In this document: piece after piece, positions 1 through 9,692 of the stretch | Layout: each line of letters opens with the position of its first letter | How positions within the stretch are numbered: the stretch's first letter is position 1 | DNA from: an uncultured SAR86 cluster bacterium | Lineage (GTDB): Bacteria; Pseudomonadota; Gammaproteobacteria; Magnimaribacterales; D2472 | NCBI GenBank assembly: GCA_902557645.1 | Contig: CACEAP010000001.1 | Span: forward strand, 124,001-188,000 | DNA: 64,000 nucleotides | Reading direction: 5' to 3' | Program-made: the position numbers and the translations under genes | Notes under the pieces: generated by a model | Told to the model about the DNA's origin: nothing | Databases searched by the model: none | What the model saw: only the letters and a program-made list of their open reading frames with translations

Positions 1-900
1 GAATTTGTTGAAAAGCCAAATTTAGAAACTGCAAAAGAGTATTTAGATTCAAAGGAATTCTGCTGGAACAGCGGCATTTTTCTCTTTGAATCAAAAAATT
101 ATTTAAATGAACTTAAGAGCTTTAGACCAGACATATCAAAAGTCTGTGAGGAAGCAGTGAAAGGAAGAACCTCAGATCATAATTTTACTAGAATTAATGA
201 TGAAGTTTTTTTAACATGTCCAAGCGATTCGATTGATTATGCAGTTATGGAAAAGACTAAAAATGCTGTTGTTATTCCTGTAAGTGTGGGTTGGAGCGAT
301 ATAGGCTCTTGGGCATCTTTGTGGGAAAATAAAATAAAAGATATAGATAATAACTATATTGAAGGTGATGTAATAACTAAACAAGTTAAGGATTCTTTAG
401 TTATATCAGAAGATAGGTTAGTAACCTTATTTGGAGTTGAGGATTTAATTGTTGTTGCAACAAAAGATTCAATTCTTATTACAAGGAAAGACAAATCTGA
501 GGAGGTGAAAGCTATCTCAGAAGAGCTTAAAATTAAAAATAGAACTGAACATCTGCTAAATCGTGAAGTATACAGACCCTGGGGCAAATATGACTCTATT
601 GATAATGGTAACTGCTTTCAGGTAAAAAGAATAACCGTTAAGCCTGGTGAAAAATTAAGCATTCAAAGACATCAATATAGATCAGAGCATTGGATTGTAG
701 TAGAAGGTAGAGCAAGTGTAACGAAGAATGATGAGGTGATAGATCTCGATGCTAATCAATCTACTTATATTCCAGTGGGGATGATACATGCCCTTGAGAA
801 TAAAGAAGAAAAAGATTTAGTTCTTATTGAAATACAGACAGGTACTTATTTTGGAGAAGATGATATAGAAAGATTTGAAGATATATATGGAAGAACCTAG
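1..900 (+). CDS. manC: Mannose-1-phosphate guanylyltransferase / mannose-6-phosphate isomerase (5' end outside window)
   Basis: The reading frame is open from the first base, so the gene is cut by the window edge and not truncated in nature. The visible part has 299 residues. It begins in the nucleotidyltransferase domain with the sugar-nucleotide motif FVEKP (residues 2-6) and WNSGIF (22-27). It ends with a type II phosphomannose-isomerase cupin starting near PWGKYDS, with the metal-site pattern QRHQYRSEHW and PVGMIHAL. In this family the protein makes GDP-mannose from mannose-1-phosphate and GTP, and the cupin isomerises mannose-6-phosphate. fcl and gmd follow directly, so the GDP-mannose probably feeds GDP-deoxysugar synthesis. 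About 165 N-terminal residues are probably missing, judged from the usual length near 470. Confidence 0.95.
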   Translation, partial: EFVEKPNLETAKEYLDSKEFCWNSGIFLFESKNYLNELKSFRPDISKVCEEAVKGRTSDHNFTRINDEVFLTCPSDSIDYAVMEKTKNAVVIPVSVGWSDIGSWASLWENKIKDIDNNYIEGDVITKQVKDSLVISEDRLVTLFGVEDLIVVATKDSILITRKDKSEEVKAISEELKIKNRTEHLLNREVYRPWGKYDSIDNGNCFQVKRITVKPGEKLSIQRHQYRSEHWIVVEGRASVTKNDEVIDLDANQSTYIPVGMIHALENKEEKDLVLIEIQTGTYFGEDDIERFEDIYGRT

Positions 901-947
901 TAAAATAAAAGCAACCTTAATTATTTAAATACTTAACTTTGAATTTA

Positions 948-1916
948 ATGGAAAAAAATAAAAAAATTTTTGTTGCTGGTCATAATGGTATGGTTGGTTC
1001 TGCCATTGTAAGAGAGCTCAAAACCCAAGGTTATTTCAATATTATCACAGCTTCACATTCTGAATTAGATCTTATTAACCAAGAGGCTGTAAAAAATTTT
1101 TTTCAAAAAGAAAATCCTGATCAGGTATATCTTGCTGCTGCAATTGCTGGAGGTATTCATGCCAACAACAATCTGCCAGCACAGTTTATATATGAAAATA
1201 CAATGATACAAAGTAATGTTGTTCATCAGTCTTGGTTAAGCGGAGTAAAAAAACTTTTATTTATGGGCTCAAGTTGTATTTATCCAAAGTTAGCAAACCA
1301 ACCTATGGCAGAAGATGCTCTTTTAAGTGGTCCTTTAGAATTAAGTAATGAGCCATATGCTGTAGCAAAGATAGCTGGTATCAAGCTTTGTGAAAGCTAT
1401 AATCGCCAATATGGTGAGAGTTATAAGATAGATTACAGATCTATTATGCCAACAAATCTCTATGGTACTGGCGATAAATATCATCCTGAAAATAGCCATG
1501 TAATTCCTGCATTAATAAGACGTTTTCATGAAGCAAAAGTGCAAAATTTACCATATGTAGTAATTTGGGGCACGGGAAAGCCAATGCGCGAATTTTTATA
1601 TGTCGATGACCTAGCATCTGCATCTGTCCATATTATGAATATTGAACCTAGTCTATATTTTGATAAAGTTGAGCCACAAAAAAGCCATATTAATGTTGGT
1701 AGTGGTATTGATATAACAATCAAAGATCTTGCTCACATCATATCTAAGATTGTTGGATTTCAGGGCTATATAGAGTTTGATGAAAGCAAACTTGACGGCA
1801 CGCCAAGAAAATTAATGGATAGTTCGTTAATTAGATCACTTGGATGGGAGCCCAAAGTAGATTTCACTGATGGTCTTAAATATGCATATGAAGATTTTAA
1901 AAAAAATTATACATAA
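948..1916 (+). CDS. fcl: GDP-L-fucose synthase
   Basis: This NAD(P)-binding short-chain dehydrogenase/epimerase has about 322 residues. It converts GDP-4-keto-6-deoxymannose to GDP-L-fucose by 3,5-epimerisation and 4-reduction. The Rossmann motif [10 protein letters not shown] is at the N-terminus, the SSCIYPK block lies mid-protein, and the catalytic YAVAK (YxxxK) is near residue 140. An upstream in-frame TTG at 939 is possible, but ATG 948 gives the family-typical start [14 protein letters not shown]. It sits between manC and gmd, the genes for its precursor steps, so it is part of the GDP-sugar operon. The length matches the family (about 320). Confidence 0.95.
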   Translation: MEKNKKIFVAGHNGMVGSAIVRELKTQGYFNIITASHSELDLINQEAVKNFFQKENPDQVYLAAAIAGGIHANNNLPAQFIYENTMIQSNVVHQSWLSGVKKLLFMGSSCIYPKLANQPMAEDALLSGPLELSNEPYAVAKIAGIKLCESYNRQYGESYKIDYRSIMPTNLYGTGDKYHPENSHVIPALIRRFHEAKVQNLPYVVIWGTGKPMREFLYVDDLASASVHIMNIEPSLYFDKVEPQKSHINVGSGIDITIKDLAHIISKIVGFQGYIEFDESKLDGTPRKLMDSSLIRSLGWEPKVDFTDGLKYAYEDFKKNYT

Positions 1917-1953
1917 AATAAGAGCTAACAAATATTAACTATTGAGATAAATT

Positions 1954-3072
1954 ATGAGTAGAGAAAAAGTTGCATTAATCACTGGTATTACTGGCCAAGA
2001 TGGATCATATCTAGCTGAATTTCTTTTAGAAAAGGGTTATTTAGTTCATGGTATTAAGAGAAGAGCCAGCTTATTTAATACTGCTAGGATTGATCACTTA
2101 TATAAAGATAAGCATGAAGAGGATGTTAAGTTCTTTTTACATCATGGAGACCTCACTGACTCAACTTCTTTGATAAGAATAATTAAAGAAACGCAGCCAG
2201 ATGAGATATATAACTTAGCAGCCCAATCTCATGTTGCAGTTAGCTTTGAGGAACCAGAGTACACAGCCAATTCTGACGCTTTAGGGTCACTAAGAATTTT
2301 AGAGGCTATTAGAATTCTAGAATTAGAAAAGAAAACTAAATTTTATCAAGCTAGTACGAGTGAGTTGTATGGGTTAGTCCAAGAAATTCCTCAGAAAGAG
2401 AGCACTCCTTTTTATCCAAGGAGCCCATACGCAGTTGCTAAGATGTATGCATACTGGATAACGATAAATTATAGAGAAGCCTATGGAATTTATGCCTGTA
2501 ATGGGATTTTATTTAATCATGAAAGTCCTAATAGAGGTGAAACTTTTGTTACTAGAAAAATTACAAGAGCTTTAGCAAGAATTAAGCTTGGCCTTCAAGA
2601 TGCTCTATATCTTGGTAATATGGATGCATTAAGAGACTGGGGGCATGCAAAAGATTATGTTGAAATGCAATGGCTGATGTTACAGCAAGAAAAGCCTGAG
2701 GATTTTGTAATTGCAACTGGTGTTCAGTATTCTGTTCGAGATTTTGTAAATATTGCTGCAAATAAATTAGATATTTTTATTAAATGGGAAGGTGAAGGCG
2801 TTAATGAAAAAGGTTACTGGGTAGAGTCACAAGAAAACTCTAAAAGAGTGAGAAATAATCCTATTGTTTTAGTTGATGAAGCTTATTTTAGACCTACTGA
2901 GGTTGAAACACTTCTTGGAGATGCCACAAAAGCAAAAGAAAAACTAGGCTGGTCTCCACAAATTTCCTTTAACGAACTTGTATCCGAAATGGTAGAGGAA
3001 GATCTTAAAATTGCTCAAAAAGATGAATTGGTAAAAAAACATGGATTCAAGACATTAGATTTCAATGAATAA
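1954..3072 (+). CDS. gmd: GDP-mannose 4,6-dehydratase
   Basis: The 372-residue extended short-chain dehydrogenase matches Gmd. It has the N-terminal [16 protein letters not shown] nucleotide-binding motif, HGIKRRAS, the NLAAQSHV block, the active-site STSELYG and [10 protein letters not shown] (YxxxK), and the [15 protein letters not shown] substrate-binding segment. It dehydrates GDP-D-mannose to GDP-4-keto-6-deoxy-D-mannose, the branch point for fucose, rhamnose and related sugars. It lies between fcl and an Rmd-like reductase, so its product may be split between two downstream reductases. The length is normal and the ATG start is unambiguous. Confidence 0.97.
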   Translation: MSREKVALITGITGQDGSYLAEFLLEKGYLVHGIKRRASLFNTARIDHLYKDKHEEDVKFFLHHGDLTDSTSLIRIIKETQPDEIYNLAAQSHVAVSFEEPEYTANSDALGSLRILEAIRILELEKKTKFYQASTSELYGLVQEIPQKESTPFYPRSPYAVAKMYAYWITINYREAYGIYACNGILFNHESPNRGETFVTRKITRALARIKLGLQDALYLGNMDALRDWGHAKDYVEMQWLMLQQEKPEDFVIATGVQYSVRDFVNIAANKLDIFIKWEGEGVNEKGYWVESQENSKRVRNNPIVLVDEAYFRPTEVETLLGDATKAKEKLGWSPQISFNELVSEMVEEDLKIAQKDELVKKHGFKTLDFNE

Positions 3073-3096
3073 TAACTTCTTTACTTCTTAATTTTA

Positions 3097-3999
3097 ATGA
3101 AGAAAAAAGCTCTTTTAATTGGAGGATCAGGTTTTGTTGGGACTCATATGTCTGAAAATCTAAAACAATCTTCTTACAATGTATTAAGTACGGGCAGAGA
3201 AGTTGATATAAGAGATCCCGATATAATCCAATCTGTAATTGATGAGTTTCGCCCTGATCTAGTAATTAACTTTGCTGCACTAACAACAGTAAAAGAAACA
3301 ATGGATGATCCAGTTGGCACTTATAATATTGGTTTTTTTGGAACATATAATATACTAAGTGCCTTAAAAAAAATAAACTTTGTAGGTACTTACTTAAACA
3401 TTAGTTCAAGTGAAATTTTTGGTTTTCCATCTCAAAAAGAACTCCCGTTATGTGAAGAGTCTCCTAGAAAGCCCATGAGCCCATACTCAGTAACTAAGAT
3501 TGCTGTTGAGGCTCTATGTTATCAGTGGAGTACCCTTAAGAATTTTAGAATAATTACAGCTCGACCATTTACTCATATTGGCCCTGGGCAAAGCGATCGA
3601 TTTTCAATATCTGCCTTTGCTAAAAAAATTGTAGAAATAGACCTTGGTTTGCGGGAACCGTCATTAAATGTTGGTAATTTAAATGCGACTCGAGATCTCA
3701 CAGATGTTAGGGATGTTGTAAGTGCATATTCTAATATAATCGATAAAGGTGTAAGCGGAGAATCCTATAATGTATGTTCAAATAATGAAATTTTGATAAA
3801 AGATGTTCTAGATAAAATGCTTTGTTTTTCTAAGGTAGATATAAGAATTATTCAAGATAAAGATTTAATGCGTTCCTCAGAACAATCAAGAATTCAAGGT
3901 TGTAATAAAAAATTGAGGCAAATTTCTAATTGGGCACCTGAAATTTCAATTGAGAAAACTCTTAGCGACATATTTTCTTTTTGGCACTCAAAATACTAA
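3097..3999 (+). CDS. NAD-dependent epimerase/dehydratase, probably GDP-4-keto-6-deoxymannose reductase (Rmd-like)
   Basis: This 300-residue extended SDR protein has an N-terminal GGSGFVGTHM dinucleotide motif, NFAALTTV, SSSEIFG and the catalytic YSVTK. The segment ARPFTHIGPGQ followed by GNLNATRDLTDVRDVV resembles Rmd-type reductases, which turn GDP-4-keto-6-deoxymannose into GDP-D-rhamnose. The assignment is supported by its position directly after gmd. It could instead act on the product of the C-methyltransferase encoded next, or be another 4-ketosugar reductase. The sequence alone does not fix the substrate. Confidence 0.75.
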   Translation: MKKKALLIGGSGFVGTHMSENLKQSSYNVLSTGREVDIRDPDIIQSVIDEFRPDLVINFAALTTVKETMDDPVGTYNIGFFGTYNILSALKKINFVGTYLNISSSEIFGFPSQKELPLCEESPRKPMSPYSVTKIAVEALCYQWSTLKNFRIITARPFTHIGPGQSDRFSISAFAKKIVEIDLGLREPSLNVGNLNATRDLTDVRDVVSAYSNIIDKGVSGESYNVCSNNEILIKDVLDKMLCFSKVDIRIIQDKDLMRSSEQSRIQGCNKKLRQISNWAPEISIEKTLSDIFSFWHSKY

Positions 4000-4004
4000 C
4001 AAAT

Positions 4005-4025
4005 AACACTCATAAGTGTTTATAA
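4005..4025 (+). terminator. Weak hairpin in the gap after the Rmd-like gene
   Basis: A 6-bp inverted repeat, AACACT at 4005-4010 and AGTGTT at 4015-4020, encloses the loop CATA and is followed by TTATAAT. The stem is short and the T-run is broken, so at best this is a weak terminator or an attenuating hairpin between GDP-sugar genes and the methyltransferase gene. Confidence 0.25.
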
Positions 4026-4058
4026 TATAAGCATAAAACTTAAAATTTAATTATAAGA

Positions 4059-5339
4059 ATGCATTTAACTTACAGAAAAACTTGTAGAATTTGTGGTTCA
4101 AAATCCTTAACTGAAGTAATTAACTTAGGAGAACAGCATCTTCAAGGTTCATTTCTTAAGCCTGGTAAAGAAGAACCCCCTCTAAGGAGAATATCTTGTC
4201 AATTAATGAGATGTGATCCTACACAAGATGAGAATGCCTGTGGACTTCTTCAAGCTCCAGTAACTGTTCCTACTGATATTTTGTACTCAGCATATTGGTA
4301 CAGATCAGGAACAAATCAAACAATGACTAATCATCTAAAAGAGATTGCTGAGACTGCTCAAAAATTAATTAGTTCTATCGAAGATCAACCTCCTGGCGAA
4401 GTATCAGTCTTGGATATTGGTTGTAACGATGGCACGTTATTGAACTTCTATCCAACTTCATATAATAAATTTGGTGTAGACCCTTCTGATATTGCACAAG
4501 AAATTGGAGATGAGGTTATAGTAGCTCAAGATACTTTCCCATCAGCTGAATTTAATTCAATGATCGATGAATCACAAAAATTCGATATTATCACCTCAAT
4601 AGCAATGTTTTATGATTTAGAAAACCCTGTCCATTTTGTAACTGGTATTAAAGAAAGACTAAGCCCTGAAGGTATATGGATTGTAGAAATGTCTTACATG
4701 CCAAGCATGTTAAAAATGAATTCATACGACACAATATGTCATGAGCATTTAGAATATTATAGTTTCTCTGTTTTAGAGAATCTAATGAAAAGAGCGGGTT
4801 TAAAGGTATTTAAAGTAGGTTTTAACGATATTAACGGTGGAAGTATAAGATGTTATGTAACTCACGAAAAAAACTTTAGCTATAAAAATTCAGAAAATCA
4901 GGCCACATTAGCAAAAGTTAGGCAAGAAGAATTTGATCTTAAGTTAGATACCGATATGCCATATAAAGATTTTCAAGACAGGATTAATAAACATAAAGAA
5001 GAGCTCCACTCACTTCTTGTTAAAATTAAAAAAGAAGGAAAAACTGTTCACATATATGGAGCCTCTACAAAGGGCAATACAATCTTGCAATGGTGTGATT
5101 TAGACAATTCATTAATAGACTATGCTGCTGATAGGAATCCTGATAAAGATGGGGCATTTACTATCGGAACAAATATTCCAATAATTTCTGAAGAAAAGTC
5201 TAGAGCCATGAACCCAGATTATTATTTAGTCTTACCCTGGCACTTTCGAGATGAATTTCTTGATCGTGAAAATGAATTCTTAGAAAATGGCGGAGCTTTT
5301 ATATTTCCTTTACCTGAAGTAGAAATATATAAGAAGTAA
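4059..5339 (+). CDS. Sugar C-methyltransferase (TylC3/NovU-type, zinc-binding N-terminus)
   Basis: The 426-residue protein has the three-part build of NDP-hexose C-methyltransferases. An N-terminal zinc-binding segment (CRICGS near residue 10, further Cys at RCDP and ACGLL) is followed by a class I SAM domain with VLDIGCNDGTLL. The C-terminal substrate domain contains HIYGASTKGN. This family transfers a methyl group from SAM to carbon 3 of an NDP-4-keto-6-deoxysugar, forming a branched sugar. With gmd just upstream, a GDP-4-keto sugar is a reasonable substrate, but this is inferred. The next gene begins immediately after its stop codon. Confidence 0.85.
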   Translation: MHLTYRKTCRICGSKSLTEVINLGEQHLQGSFLKPGKEEPPLRRISCQLMRCDPTQDENACGLLQAPVTVPTDILYSAYWYRSGTNQTMTNHLKEIAETAQKLISSIEDQPPGEVSVLDIGCNDGTLLNFYPTSYNKFGVDPSDIAQEIGDEVIVAQDTFPSAEFNSMIDESQKFDIITSIAMFYDLENPVHFVTGIKERLSPEGIWIVEMSYMPSMLKMNSYDTICHEHLEYYSFSVLENLMKRAGLKVFKVGFNDINGGSIRCYVTHEKNFSYKNSENQATLAKVRQEEFDLKLDTDMPYKDFQDRINKHKEELHSLLVKIKKEGKTVHIYGASTKGNTILQWCDLDNSLIDYAADRNPDKDGAFTIGTNIPIISEEKSRAMNPDYYLVLPWHFRDEFLDRENEFLENGGAFIFPLPEVEIYKK

Positions 5340-6464
5340 ATGAACTCCATAATTTTGTGCACTGATGCCTATGGTGGAAGAGGCGGTATTGCTTTATATA
5401 ATAGAAATTTTATTAGAGCAGTTTCTTCACACCAACAAATTGATAAAGTTAATGTCTTTCCTAGAAAGATTTACTACAGTATGGAAAAAGTTCCTGAAAA
5501 TGTTGTAAATAATATTTTTGCATCAAAAAATAAATTTACATACATTATCTCGATCTTTCTTCATTGTTTTAAGAGGCAGAATGTTAAAGTAATTTTTTGT
5601 ACACATATCCACCTCTTACCTGCTGCAATATTTCTAGCTTTTCGTTATCGTTGTGAAGTACGATTGCTTGTTTATGGAAGAGATGCCTGGCAAGAAACAA
5701 GGTCAAAAATATCAAATTTTTTTGCAAGACGACTTAAAACCTTTATTTCAATGAGACACTTTACTGCAAGAAAACTTATTGATTGGGCTCAACTGGATAG
5801 GGAAATTTCATACTACCATTTACCAAATTGTATTGATCTAAATGCATTTAGTATCAAAGAGCCAGATATAAGCCTTATTAAAAAATATAAACTAGAAAAT
5901 AAAAAAGTAATTATTACCGCAGGAAGACTGGACAAGGGTGATGATTTAAGAAAAGGCTTTGATGAAGTTATTGAAGCTCTTCCGCTAATAAAAGAGAAAG
6001 TTAATAATATTGCCTACTTAATTATCGGTGATGGTGAAGATACTAAAAGATTAGAAAAAAAGGTTTCAGATTTAAAACTTAATGACGTTGTAATTTTTAC
6101 TGGTTATATAAAAGAGAAAGATAAAGCAGATTATTTTAGATTAGGTGATATTTTTGCAATGCCAGGAAGTAATCCAAATTTTGATAGGTATCCATTCCGT
6201 TTTGTATTTCTTGAGGCATTGGCATGTGGCTTGAAAGTCATTGGGTCTGAGCTTACAGATCAGTGGGAAATAGATGATCCAGATTCTAAATTAATTATTC
6301 AAGTCAACCCAAAAGATAAATCTGAGATAGCAAATGCAATAACTAAAGAGCTAAACTCAAACATAAAAACTATAGATCCCAGACTTAAAAATTTTAGTTA
6401 TGAATCTTACAGAAACCATATACACTTTATCATAGATAACCTAGGTCAAAATAATGGATATTAA
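5340..6464 (+). CDS. Glycosyltransferase family 4
   Basis: This 374-residue GT-B type glycosyltransferase has an early glycine-rich motif GGRGGIALYNRNF, the donor-domain start TAGRLDKGDDLRKGFDEVI, GDGEDTKRLE, and the C-terminal LEALACGLKVIG block. The usual E-x7-E pair is incomplete: the first acidic residue is replaced in the PFRFVFLEAL stretch. It begins on the base after the stop of the C-methyltransferase gene and overlaps the next methyltransferase by 11 bases. It therefore lies within a translationally coupled polysaccharide operon. The transferred sugar cannot be read from sequence. Confidence 0.85.
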   Translation: MNSIILCTDAYGGRGGIALYNRNFIRAVSSHQQIDKVNVFPRKIYYSMEKVPENVVNNIFASKNKFTYIISIFLHCFKRQNVKVIFCTHIHLLPAAIFLAFRYRCEVRLLVYGRDAWQETRSKISNFFARRLKTFISMRHFTARKLIDWAQLDREISYYHLPNCIDLNAFSIKEPDISLIKKYKLENKKVIITAGRLDKGDDLRKGFDEVIEALPLIKEKVNNIAYLIIGDGEDTKRLEKKVSDLKLNDVVIFTGYIKEKDKADYFRLGDIFAMPGSNPNFDRYPFRFVFLEALACGLKVIGSELTDQWEIDDPDSKLIIQVNPKDKSEIANAITKELNSNIKTIDPRLKNFSYESYRNHIHFIIDNLGQNNGY

Positions 6465-7359
6465 TAATAACATTACAAATATTTCAAGTTGTGATTTATG
6501 TGGATCTTTAGAGATGAAAGAAATTACTTCAGGCAATCAAGAGATCTATGAATATTCTATTCCAGTAACCACAGTGCAATGTATTAATTGCAAGTTTCTT
6601 TTTCAGCCTCAAAGATATTCAGATGAGCTTTTAGAATTTTTTTATAAACCTGATACTAGTTTTATTTTTGAAGATAATCCAATATCAGGCAATAAAGGTA
6701 AAGAAATTGAGGGTAAAGTTTCTGCGGGTTTAAATGCAAGGCAAGCTGTTATAACAAATGCACTTCATAAATTTGAAATAAAAAAGGGCGGAAGGATACT
6801 TGATGTTGGTGGCGGAAGGGGAGATATTTGTGCTCATCTTGTTGATGACTACCAAATTGTTGTTAGCGATACAACACCTGTTAAAACAATTAAAAATATA
6901 AAAAAAATACCAAAACTATTTTCTTCCGCGGAAGAACATAATTCTTATGATGTTGTTGTTTTAAATCATATTCTTGAACACGTTTTTTCTCCGACTGAGG
7001 CCCTGACTTCGGCAAAAGCTTTATTAAAAGAAAATGGTATTATAATAATTGAAGTTCCATTTGAATTATTTACTCCAATTGTTTATAAAAATATTGGTGA
7101 TTGGCGTCATGTTGTATATTTTTCCGTTAAAAATTTGTATAACTATCTATTAAAAATTGGTTTCCAGGATATCACTGTAAGAATTGAAGATGGACATTAT
7201 GGTGCAAGAAAGATACCTGTTATTAGAGCTCAAGGTAGAAATATAATTAAAAAAGATAAAATTGATAATATAGATTTTAGAAATACAAATATATCTTTAG
7301 TTAAAGATATGCTTTCGATAGCCTCTATAAAATCACTTTTCAGAAGATTCTTGAAATAA
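6454..7359 (+). CDS. Class I SAM methyltransferase with N-terminal zinc ribbon
   Basis: The 301-residue protein begins with two CxxC pairs (CDLCGS near residue 13 and CINCKF near residue 43) that look like a zinc ribbon. A Rossmann SAM domain follows, with ILDVGGGRGDICAHL, and then NHILEHVFSPTEAL, typical of the Methyltransf_23 group. Such proteins modify sugars or carry out unknown methylations in polysaccharide loci. It overlaps the previous glycosyltransferase by 11 bases and is followed at once by the flippase. The substrate is unknown. Confidence 0.75.
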   Translation: MDINNNITNISSCDLCGSLEMKEITSGNQEIYEYSIPVTTVQCINCKFLFQPQRYSDELLEFFYKPDTSFIFEDNPISGNKGKEIEGKVSAGLNARQAVITNALHKFEIKKGGRILDVGGGRGDICAHLVDDYQIVVSDTTPVKTIKNIKKIPKLFSSAEEHNSYDVVVLNHILEHVFSPTEALTSAKALLKENGIIIIEVPFELFTPIVYKNIGDWRHVVYFSVKNLYNYLLKIGFQDITVRIEDGHYGARKIPVIRAQGRNIIKKDKIDNIDFRNTNISLVKDMLSIASIKSLFRRFLK

Positions 7360-7360
7360 A

Positions 7361-8647
7361 TTGATTTTTTCAACAGTAAAGACAAACTTTTCAATACAGT
7401 TTTTTACTTTTTTTTCTTCTATATTGATTGCTAGATTTTTAGATCCAGAGGGAAGGGGAGAGCTTGCTCTTATCTTTTTGTATCCTCAAATAGTTTCTAA
7501 TATTTTGATTTTAGGTTTTGATAAGAGTATTGGTGTAATAGGCGGCACTAATAAAATTTCATACCCAATTTCTACGATTTTTTTTGCTTCATTTATCTTA
7601 AGTATTCCTTCCATAATTATTGCCAATAGTCTTATAAATATTTATTTTAATGATCTAAAAATTATCGAACTTTCGACAACGTATCTTTTATATATAACCC
7701 CAGCTTATTTTTTTACAATTTCTGTTGGCTATTTAAATGGCATGGGTTATTTTAAAGAATATAACGCTTTAAGGTTAATTTTTTATGTATCAAATTTATT
7801 ATTGATTATAGTAAGCGGCTTGCTATTTTTTTCGAGTGAAAATTTGATAAATTATTTTGTATATTCAAGTATCTTATCTACGTATGTTGTATTTTTAGTT
7901 GCGCTTTATTTCATTATAAGATTACAAGATATTTCTTTAAAATTTAATATCAAGATATTTCTAGAAGACATGTCTAAAATCCTTAAGCTCGCACCAAAAT
8001 TCTTTTTGATTGCATTTTTTGTTCAATCTTCAGCCTTTGGCTATCAGATTGTTACTAATAGTCTACTAGGTCCAGAAGCATTAGGAATATTAATAATAAT
8101 GGTTACATATAGCAGACTTGCATCACCAATTGGACAAGCTCTAGCAGCTAACTTCTTTAGGTTCGGAATCATAGAAGAAAATGAAGAAAACTTAGAAAAG
8201 ATTTTTAGACTTTCACTAATTACATATTTTATTATTTTTTTATTTCTAGCCCTTATATCAAATAGTATGATTACATTGATTTTTGGTGCCTCATATGTGA
8301 CTTCTGATTCAAGTATTTATATTTTATTACTTTCTTATTTTTTTGCTATCCAAACTGATACTCTCTCGGAATATTTATATGGAAAGAAAATAATATTCGT
8401 CGATCTTTTATGTCGCGGAATATATCTTTCTTCATTTATATCAATGTCTTTTTTGCTCAACGTAGATCTCTATCTAAAAGGAATTGTAATAGCTATTTTT
8501 ATCGGTGAATTTCTTAGATTTGTAGCTCTAATATTTTTCATTGATAAAATAACAAGCTTGAAAATTAAAAATTTGTTTAAGTTAGAAAAAAAAGATTTTT
8601 TAGATATATGGCTAACTACCTTAAAACTTTCTAAATTAGTAAGATGA
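7361..8647 (+). CDS. Wzx-like oligosaccharide flippase (TTG start)
   Basis: This is a very hydrophobic 428-residue protein with about 12 predicted membrane segments. The N-terminal pattern SSILIARFLDPEGRGELALI is diagnostic of polysaccharide biosynthesis/MATE-like flippases. In the Wzx/Wzy pathway it moves undecaprenyl-linked repeat units across the inner membrane. The reading frame has no ATG near its beginning. The TTG at 7361, two bases after the upstream stop, places the first helix correctly and is the likely start. The stop overlaps the next ATG (ATGA). Together with the polymerase at 10649 it indicates Wzx/Wzy-dependent assembly. Confidence 0.85.
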   Translation: MIFSTVKTNFSIQFFTFFSSILIARFLDPEGRGELALIFLYPQIVSNILILGFDKSIGVIGGTNKISYPISTIFFASFILSIPSIIIANSLINIYFNDLKIIELSTTYLLYITPAYFFTISVGYLNGMGYFKEYNALRLIFYVSNLLLIIVSGLLFFSSENLINYFVYSSILSTYVVFLVALYFIIRLQDISLKFNIKIFLEDMSKILKLAPKFFLIAFFVQSSAFGYQIVTNSLLGPEALGILIIMVTYSRLASPIGQALAANFFRFGIIEENEENLEKIFRLSLITYFIIFLFLALISNSMITLIFGASYVTSDSSIYILLLSYFFAIQTDTLSEYLYGKKIIFVDLLCRGIYLSSFISMSFLLNVDLYLKGIVIAIFIGEFLRFVALIFFIDKITSLKIKNLFKLEKKDFLDIWLTTLKLSKLVR

Positions 8648-9690
8648 AAAATAATAATATTAATATTTTTCTATCAAGAAAAACATGGAGTAGACCCATT
8701 AATTCACTTGAGTTAAAGCATCATGTGTATGACCTATACAATGAAACTTTTAAGGAATATGAAAAGTCATTTTATCCAAAAGAAGAAGAAATCACGTATC
8801 TTAAAGGCTTGTATAGATATTTTTTTAAAGCATATTTTTCAAATATGAATATTCTTTGTCCAGATTATCCAATATTACTTGGCCTTTTCACATCTATCTT
8901 TCGAATAAAGCCCATAAACATAATGCATACTTGGATAATACCTTTTTATTCAAAGAAAACCTTTTTCCATATGCTTTTTAATATCGTTCTATATTTTGTT
9001 TTTATCAGGTCTATTGCAATAATTGTTGCCTCAAAAAATCAATTATTTCTATTAGAGAAAATGAAAATAAAAAAACCTATTTTCTTTTCTCCTGTTTCTG
9101 TCGATACAAATTTCTGGTATCCAGATTATGATAATAAAGTTCTTGAGAATTATTCATTAATTAAAGAGAAGTATATTTTAACAGTTGGAGGAAATGATAG
9201 AGATGAATTATATGCTGCAAAAGTATCTAAAATATTAAATTTAAAGTATGTAAGATGTGGTTATGATAAACAAATTTTAGATGATGCTTTCGATCTTCTT
9301 GTTAAAAATAATTTAGAGCAAAATTCAATATTTATTTATTCACCATCACATGAAGACTTAAGAGTATTATATTCCTGCTCATCTATTTTATGCTTACCAA
9401 CAATTGTTAATACAAATCCAGCTGGGTTGAGTAGCTTAGTAGAAGGAATGGCCTGTAGCTCAATTGTTGCATTGCCAAAATTAATAAGTGAGGGTTATGT
9501 AGTAGATGAAAAGAATGGGCTTGTGCTAGAAGATGACTATGAACTTTTTGCAAAAAAATATCAAAATCTATCTGATAAACACTCAAGTATAAAAAAAAAT
9601 GCAAGAACTTTCGCAATGGAAAATTTAAATATCAACAAGGTATCTGAAGATTTATATCAAGAGCTTAAACTCAAAGGGATAATAAAATAG
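8644..9690 (+). CDS. Glycosyltransferase, GT4-like
   Basis: The 348-residue protein looks like a GT-B glycosyltransferase. It has a divergent N-terminal acceptor domain with a hydrophobic stretch near residue 115. The second domain carries ILTVGGNDRDELYAAKV, FIYSPSHEDLRVLYSCSSI and GLSSLVEGMACSSIVALPK, a form of the GT4 nucleotide-binding region without the classical E-x7-E pair. It overlaps the flippase gene by four bases (ATGA), so the two are likely translationally coupled. Its stop lies two bases from the stop of a convergent gene. Donor and acceptor are unknown. Confidence 0.7.
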   Translation: MKNNNINIFLSRKTWSRPINSLELKHHVYDLYNETFKEYEKSFYPKEEEITYLKGLYRYFFKAYFSNMNILCPDYPILLGLFTSIFRIKPINIMHTWIIPFYSKKTFFHMLFNIVLYFVFIRSIAIIVASKNQLFLLEKMKIKKPIFFSPVSVDTNFWYPDYDNKVLENYSLIKEKYILTVGGNDRDELYAAKVSKILNLKYVRCGYDKQILDDAFDLLVKNNLEQNSIFIYSPSHEDLRVLYSCSSILCLPTIVNTNPAGLSSLVEGMACSSIVALPKLISEGYVVDEKNGLVLEDDYELFAKKYQNLSDKHSSIKKNARTFAMENLNINKVSEDLYQELKLKGIIK

Positions 9691-9692
9691 GT

